Of a stretch of DNA of 64,000 nt, positions 58,010 through 64,000 are shown piece after piece. Origin of the DNA: Brassica napus (lineage: Eukaryota > Streptophyta > Magnoliopsida > Brassicales > Brassicaceae); contig NC_063448.1 in the NCBI RefSeq assembly GCF_020379485.1, positions 11,493,726 to 11,557,725 of the forward strand. The letters run 5' to 3'. Both the position numbers and the translations under genes were made by a program. How positions within the stretch are numbered: the stretch's first letter is position 1; every line of letters starts with the position of its first letter. The notes under the pieces are model-generated. The model made no database searches. It saw only the letters and a list, made by a program, of their open reading frames with translations, and was not told the DNA's origin.

Positions 58010-58850
58010 GAGGTACTTCTTTCTCTCCCTTGTATATACCATTTCATTTTTGCATATTATTTTTCTTCTCGGTATCTCTCTCTTTCCTTGACCACACAGA
58101 GACTGTGTATCTCAAGTTTGGGGGAGGTACCAAGCATTTGATCATGTTTGCTTTGATTGTGTTTCATTTGAGTCATGCATTGCACACCTATTTGCATAAA
58201 AAAAAAAAAAAAAAGATTTTTCATTTAGTTTGCATCATTTGCACCATTAGGAGAGTCTAGAGCATATAGGTTGCATTCACTTGCATTGGGAGCAATGATT
58301 TTAAATGCCTTGTAAAGAACACTACGTTGCACCTGAGTAGCCATGCACCTCTCGAAAAGACTTGTATGTTTCGAGCCTTGAAAACTCTTCTTGAAACTTG
58401 TTGATTGTAGAAACTCAGTCTTTGAAGCCAGCTACAACCTTATTTGAACTGAATGAACTTAATGCTTCTTGCTTAGGGTCTCTTGTGTACTGAGTCATGG
58501 CTATACACACTTGAGTTGTCACATCTTTTATGCCATTCTTTTTGACAAACTCTAGTGGTAGACCACTCCCAAAACCTTTCCTTCCTTTTAAGCTTTCATT
58601 GTTTGATGAGTGAGGCCTTCTTCGGAAAGTTTTACATGTGCATAATGTTGAGAGTATCGGGAACGACAATGCTTGATCTTCATTTTTGCTGGATTGGACA
58701 CTCTATTGTCTAGCTATAGGTGGGAGGGTGAGCGTTGTAATCATGATTTGGGAGAAATAAAAAGGATAGATTCTTGTGCTCAAGTGAATTGATTTATTGG
58801 GATAAGTAGAGAACCTCCAGCTCTAGTTTTGAAAAGTCTTGGCTCCCAAC

Positions 58851-58884
<34 letters not shown>

Positions 58885-59488
58885 GGCTAGCAAAGTTGTT
58901 AGGAGCTGAGAGACATTTTGAGGTTGTGAAAAATCCCTTATAGATTTCAAGGAAAAAGAGCTGATGTTTTTAGAATCTTTTGGTGAGAGGTGTGAGTTGG
59001 GTTTGACATTTGAGAGTGAATGTGTAACTTATATGTTTGGGAAAAGGGTAGAACAATGGAGATTGAGCATTGTATGCATGAGTTGGTCCCTTTCTTAGAT
59101 ATATTATGTGCAATGTCAAGGCTACTTGTTTTGAGAGTAAACCACCTTAAAGATCATATGTTTTGAACCTCTTCAATCACTTGAATAAAAACCTTCCCTT
59201 ACCCAACCAAATGACTTGGACCAACTGACCATTTGCAAGAATTCACTTGATATCTTATGCTTAATGAATGTGAGAGTTGGCAGATTTGAATGTGTGGATG
59301 CTTGATGATGAGTGTAGGGACAAAAGGAGTTGAGATAGGCCTAGAGAAGCTAGAGTGTAATAAGAGAGTGGGCTAATTGTGTTTGCTAGTGGTGTTTCTT
59401 TTGGCTATGAGCTCCCACCTTCAACCTCTTTCCCTATGAGTTCTAGAAAGTTCACTTGTGGACAAGTAAAGAACAAGTTTGGGGGAGT
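58010..59488 (+). other. 3' untranslated part of the Athila element with two polypurine tracts
   Basis: No coding sequence. TTTGGGGGAG occurs at 58118-58126 (followed by GTACC) and again at 59478-59487 directly before the 3' LTR. Two homopolymer A tracts lie at 58198-58214 and 58853-58880. The distal purine tract is the primer for plus-strand synthesis; the internal one may be a central or decoy tract. Confidence 0.7.
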
Positions 59489-60957
59489 TGATATCTTGCA
59501 TATTTCTATTGTTTTATCCATTTATCCATGTGCATTTTGATCATATAGATTAGGATTTAGCCATGTTTAGGTTGCATTTTGCATACATGAGTCCTTATCA
59601 GGTATTGGAGTACCACATGGAGTTCTTGGAGGCACTTGGAGGCATTTGGAGCTCAAAAATGAGTGTTTAGAGTGGTCATTGGGCGAGCAAGGCATGGGAG
59701 CGACCAGTCTGGAGCGACACCACCAAGTCGCTCTGATCACCCTACTGGAGCGACCTAACCAGAGCGACAGGGAGAAGTCGCTCGCGGTTTCATCACTCGG
59801 AGACGCGAGAACGAGCCCGGAGCGACCTCTCGGAGCGACACAGCGAGGTCGCTCCAGCTGAGAGCGACGTTATGGGAGCGACAGGGAGAAGTCGCTCGCG
59901 GTTTCATCACCCAGAGACGCGAGAAGGAACCCGGAGCGACCTCTCGCAGCGACACAGCGAGGTCGCTCCCGAAGCCTAGAGCGACTTGTCGGAGCGACGG
60001 GCTGAGGTCGCTGCGCGTTTTATTTCTACTCGAACTTGTGATTTCTCAAGGGCCTTTTGGTCATTTCATTATGCACGTTTTTATTTTCTAAACCTATGTT
60101 TTAATACTCTAGGAGCCACCAAGAGGGGGATCATCTTTGTTCTTAGAAAAACCACCAAAAAACCTTTGGAAAGTGATCTCTTTGAATCAATTGATCAGTT
60201 TATTATTGAGAATTCTGTGTTCTTATCTATTTCCTGTGTTTCTCTACATGATTAATCTGAAATCCAACATGGGTTTAAGAGGAATCATGGAGATTAGTGA
60301 GTAATCACCTTTTGAATTCATGGGTTAGGGAGATTGAGGGTGATTAGGTTAGAACTAGGATGTTTTAGTGTAGATCATTCATATTTCCTTGCTAGTAGAG
60401 TGAGCATAAAGCATCTTCTGAGTTGGCCACTGAGTAGTTGAACCTTAGGCATTTCCCCCCCGAAAGGTGTTCGAGGAAATGCCCGAGACAACTCTTCTTA
60501 GCTTTTAGCATACTTTGCCAAAGACATTTGTTGTTAGAGGTGCTAAGATAGCCATTGGACTTGCTAGTTATGATTGCTTTCATATTATTCAACCAAGGAC
60601 ATTTGATGTTTGAGATATGTTAGCAAATGAGCATTCATCTAGACATAGAGCTTGCTTAGAATTGTGTCTAGGCTTAAGGTTGATAGTTTGATTGATCATT
60701 TGCCATCCTTAGTTCGATACTTGATCACCCAAGGTCTAATCCCTATGCCCATGAGTTCTCTTTTTCCTTAGTCAAGAAGTATCATTCTGTTATTGCTTTC
60801 TAGTTTTAGTCATAGCTTAAAACCCATCTAAATCATTGGTTGCACTTAGATTAAGTGAGTACTTGCATTCTCAGTGCTTTGATATCCCTCAGAACTGGTT
60901 CGACAATCATTTATACTACAGCATTTGTCTTAGGAGCCTTGAAAACTCCTAACATCA
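59489..60957 (+). repeat. 3' LTR of the Athila element (full length)
   Basis: 1469 bp. Contains the complete GAGCGAC/GTCGCTC array (59695-60020) and a long unique segment absent from the 5' LTR. The purine tract TTTGGGGGAG lies just before it (59478-59487). Confidence 0.9.
59695..60020. repeat. GAGCGAC/GTCGCTC motif array in the 3' LTR
   Basis: About eleven GAGCGAC and five GTCGCTC heptamers in 325 bp, spaced 10-45 bases apart and partly arranged as larger units repeated with variation (GAGAAGTCGCTCGCGGTTT twice). Because GTCGCTC is the reverse complement of GAGCGAC, the array can form many short hairpins. A shorter version is in the 5' LTR (49055-49280). Confidence 0.85.
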
Positions 60958-60962
60958 AGAAG

Positions 60963-62128
60963 TGATCATAAACCGTCTTGTATGTCTTCTTGACTCCAAA
61001 ATGTCCCATAAGACCTCCTCCATGAGATTCCCTGAGAAACAACTCCCTCAAAGAACATTGGGGCACACACAAACGGTTATCAAAGAATAAAAATCCAGAA
61101 TTTTGAAAGTACTTTCCGTAAGCCACTTTGGAACACTTCTGAAATATTTCTTTGAAATCCAGATCAGTCACATACAAGTCTTTGATAAATTCAAAACCAA
61201 GTAGTTTCGTTTCAAGGGATGAAAGAAGAGTGTACCTTCGGGACAAGGCATCAGCCACTATATTTTCTTTACCTTGCTTGTACTTGATGACATAAGGAAA
61301 TATCTCAATGAACTCAACCCAACGTGCGTGTCTCTTGTTCAGCTTCTGTTGACCCTTAAGATGTCTCAAGGACTGGTGGTCCGTGTGGATAACAAATTCC
61401 TTCGGCCAAAGATAGTGTTGCCACGCTTGGAGAGCTCTCACCAAAGCATATAGCTCCTGGTCGTAGGTGGGGTAGTTGAGTGTGGCGCCTCCAAGCTTCT
61501 CACTGAAGTAAGCAATGGGTTTCCTATCCTGCATCAAGACAGCACCAATCCCAACTCCGGAAGCATCACATTCAATCTCAAAGGTTTTAGAAAAATCAGG
61601 AAGTACAAGTAAAGGAGCATGAGTCAACTTCCCTTTTAACATCTGAAAAGCTTCTTCTTGGGCTTGTTCCCATTTAAAACCGACGTTCTTCTTGATCACT
61701 TCAGCCAGCGGAGCAGCAATGGAACTGAAGTCTGGAACAAACCATCAATAGAAACCGGCAAGACCATGAAAGCTTCTTACCTCGCCCACGGTCGATGGAC
61801 TCGGCCAATCTCGGATGGCTTTGATTTTCTCCTCGTCCACTCTAAGTCCATCAGCACCTACAATAAAACCTAAGAACACCACGTGATCTGTTCCAAAAGA
61901 GCATTTACCAGGATTGGCAAAGAGTTTTTCTTTTCTAAGAACTTCAAGAACAGGTTTTAGATGCATCTTATGATCTTCAAGGTTTTTGCTATAGACAAGA
62001 ATGTCATCAAAGTAGATAACAACAAAATGACCAATGAATGACCTCAAGACATGATTCATCAAACGCATGAAAGTGCTAGGTGCATTAGTAAGACCAAATG
62101 GCATAACAAGCCATTCATACAATCCTAA
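60963..62128 (-). pseudogene. gypsy reverse transcriptase (partial) and RNase H
   Basis: 62128-61751 carries [22 protein letters not shown] and the catalytic [17 protein letters not shown] near 61748 interrupts where Arg (CGA) is expected after GFY. 61745-60963 continues in the same frame with [19 protein letters not shown] thumb, then RNase H ([53 protein letters not shown]) and the start of the integrase zinc finger ([14 protein letters not shown]). It is cut by the Athila insertion at the codons for His-Phe. Confidence 0.88.
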
Positions 62129-63494
62129 TGATACCACTCAAATTACCCTAAAGAGTGAATTACTCTCTCAAATAAGAGGTTCAGTTACCGTACTTAGCGA
62201 TCGAATCCACAAGGAGGTAGGGAACCTATTTAATCTAGTCAAATTATTAATTCTAAGTGTTTGTTGTTTTATGGTTTAAAAGTAAATAGCAATCCTAATT
62301 GAGCAAGTCCATTGCTCGACTAACAAGATGATTGGGGGTGTAACTTATTGGAAGATATTAGATGCATGGTTTCAATTCAGATGTTGGAGATTATAATCCT
62401 ATAGATGCCTAACAGTTGAATGCATGATATATTAGAGCTCAACTCCTTAATCACAGTGATCAGCGATGGCAATGTTTCACTGGTTAACTAACTAGATCTT
62501 GGATCTCAACTGTCATCTTTTGATCACAAGAAAGTGTCGATCGATGATCCTATAGGGATATCGATCGATACACCTTTCGCAATATCGATCGATTGTCAGA
62601 AGACAATATCGATCGATGCTTCTAACTAAGCCCTAGGCGCAGGTTGATAATGCTCACTAGTCTCCTAGATCAGCGGTTAGCATCTCTCTAGCAGTCCTAG
62701 CATGACAGATTAGATTCATGACAGATTAGATTCAGGACAGGATGGTCAAAGATGCTTGACTCATGCTAATTCCTAGGTTTATGTTCTAGCTAGCAAGGCT
62801 AAAACAAGCATTAATGAACAATCAATCAATGAATATCACAACTTAGCAAATCTATAGTTGGGGCTAATCCCTCTAACCTATTTGAACCCTGAATCTAACA
62901 AGTGAACTACTCAGACTTAGCTAAGCAATTCATGACACAAAATATAGATAAAAACTGCATAGAATAGAATAGATGAATCAATGGAGTTCCAATCACAAAT
63001 CTCTCTATGATTTTCTCTCCTAAAACTCTCTGCTGAAAATAAGAATACAATGGTGGCCAAAAGCTCTTTTGCCTCCTAACACTTAGGCAAGTATATAACT
63101 ATTACGTTAAAAACTTGTCAGGGGTAATCTTGTAATTTGGTGAAGCCTTGGGTTTAAAGTCGGCTGGAACCAAGTCGTGCATCTCGCGTCTCGACATCGA
63201 TCAATGGTACAGTATGTACATCGATCGATCATAATCTTCAATCGTCGAGGCTTCTCTTCTGTATCGATCGATGGCACTGGATGTGCATCGAACGATTGCT
63301 TCTTCTTCGTATCGACCTCTAATGGTCAGCTCGGATGAAATCTCTTTTAAGCTCCTAAATGCTCCATAATCATCACTTTACTCCAAGATACTCATGAACC
63401 TGAAAACATACCTAATAGGATAGAATATATAATATATATATAGTAAAATACTTATATAGCATGGATGAAAATGGGTCAAATCCATGTTATATCA
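62129..63494 (-). repeat. 3' LTR of another large gypsy-type element (extends beyond window)
   Basis: 1366 bp bounded by TGATACC and TATATCA. On the minus strand it is preceded by the purine tract GTCTGGTGGAGT (63506-63495). The left flank CCTAA (62124-62128) would be the TSD, but the other side lies outside the window. It interrupts the reverse transcriptase of the minus-strand gypsy element. It contains repeated ATCGATCGAT motifs at 62534-62620 and 63195-63300. Confidence 0.7.
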
Positions 63495-64000
63495 ACTCCA
63501 CCAGACTTACCATTTTGCTTGTCCTCAAGAAAAACAGACAGACAGTCTCTCTGAAAGAGGTTTGAAAACAGCAGGGACTTATAGATTTAAAACACAGAAA
63601 TCATCACCTCTACAATTTCGCAAACCACATCTAAAAAGTCCTAATCACAAAAGCACATTATGCATTATCCTAGCTTAGCAACCAAATTCAACTAGTCCAC
63701 AACTCAGCAAATCCTGTCTGACATTCCCCTCTACTAACCTCATTTCTTAGCATAAATATAAAAGTGAATGCTTTACCTTGGGAGTTCGATCACATGATGC
63801 AAGGATTTTCAGACAAGTATCTGGAACTGCAGGTAAAAGTTAGTTCCTAAATTCTCTCTCTCTAATTTCTCTCTTGAGTCAAAGTCTGCTTATATTGCAA
63901 GATCAGTGACCAAGATTGGACAGGCTTCCATGAATCAAGACTTAATGGTGGTTGCCACCAAGCCATGTTCACTTCTTTTTGACCTATATCCAAGAATTCT
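63495..64000 (-). mobile_element. 3' untranslated region of the element whose LTR starts at 62129
   Basis: Begins with the purine tract and CTTGAGGACAAGCAAAATGG (63531-63512 on the minus strand), a sequence typical of the stretch after pol in Athila/Tat-type elements. The rest is non-coding up to the window edge. Confidence 0.6.

Larger units (their letters stand above)
48865..60957 (+). mobile_element. Complete Athila-lineage Ty3/gypsy retrotransposon
   Basis: 12,093 bp. LTRs at 48865-49473 and 59489-60957 (TGATATC...ACATCA). TSD AGAAG at 48860-48864 and 60958-60962. Primer site TGGCGCCGTTGCC (complementary to tRNA-Asp type, as in Athila). Gag-pol with polymerase before integrase, then an additional 3' frame of ATHILA ORF-1 type, and a purine tract next to the 3' LTR. 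The 5' LTR has lost 860 bp. Coding capacity is close to intact apart from one frameshift, implying a recent insertion. Confidence 0.93.
46936..62128 (-). mobile_element. Ty3/gypsy element on minus strand, split by a nested Athila element
   Basis: Polymerase and RNase H lie at 62128-60963 and integrase at 48859-47744. The gap is exactly a complete Athila-type element plus its 5-bp TSD. Joining the halves restores the integrase zinc-finger region in phase. The 5' part of the element (gag, protease, start of polymerase, 5' LTR) is cut off at 62128 by the insertion of another LTR element. Nonsense and frameshift changes make it inactive. Confidence 0.88.

Noticed and set aside
62529..62620. CRISPR-like regularly spaced repeat
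   Set aside because: The ATCGATCGAT units are short and irregularly spaced, and lie within a plant LTR. No CRISPR architecture.

Overview
The window is nuclear DNA from a crucifer, most likely Brassica, Raphanus or a close relative. The reasons are the Arabidopsis-like plant genes, tRNA-iMet-primed copia elements, an Athila-type retroelement, Helitrons with CTAG ends, and plastid DNA embedded in nuclear sequence. There is no bacterial or viral gene organisation. By my reading only four nuclear genes are present: the first exon of an unknown gene at the left edge (minus strand), a 254-codon plant gene resembling the syringolide-induced 14-1-1 family (3545-4309), and two nearly identical copies of an intronless sterol C-24 methyltransferase gene of SMT2/CVP1 type (11896-12966 and 31862-32932, minus strand). 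Almost everything else is transposable element, and many insertions can be dated relative to one another from target-site duplications (TSDs) and empty sites.

Left part (1-4900): a 2042-bp plastid fragment (petB 3' end, petD with its group II intron, rpoA 3' end) is inserted at the TATA box of the edge gene. It is flanked by a perfect 32-bp direct repeat that carries the TATA box. The 14-1-1-like gene follows.

4901-13500: a Ty1/copia element (minus strand, LTRs 656 and 668 bp, TSD ATAAG) is followed by a small hAT-type MITE, a spacer and SMT2 copy A. A SINE sits in the copy A promoter flank. 13520-21100 is AT-rich and holds a TIR element with telomere-like repeats, a short MULE-like element, a microsatellite and a Helitron.

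21098-33250: a diverged partial copy of the SMT2 3' flank has been opened by a second copia element (21186-27110, TSD CTTTC) and then by a Helitron (27266-28290, empty site preserved at 10993/10994). From 28346 the segment 8378-13035 is repeated, including a truncated copia and SMT2 copy B. A third copy of the SMT2 promoter and 5' UTR without coding sequence lies at 36048-36349 and continues at 40677. It is interrupted by a 4.3-kb hAT element (8-bp TSD) that itself carries a 571-bp element with a 9-bp TSD.

41282-64000 is a transposon nest: a MULE with a degenerate DUF1985 gene, a Ty3/gypsy remnant with gag joined to a pol tail, a second gypsy element on the minus strand split by a complete 12.1-kb Athila-lineage element (48865-60957, TSD AGAAG), and, from 62129 to the window edge, the LTR of another large element. 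The two gypsy-type LTR families carry arrays of short CpG-containing motifs (GAGCGAC/GTCGCTC and ATCGATCGAT), which are the most unusual sequence signal here. I see no prokaryote-like defence or biosynthetic system. The novelty is in genome evolution: the plastid insertion that duplicated a TATA box, the apparent gene-conversion tract over SMT2, the orphan promoter, and the motif arrays.
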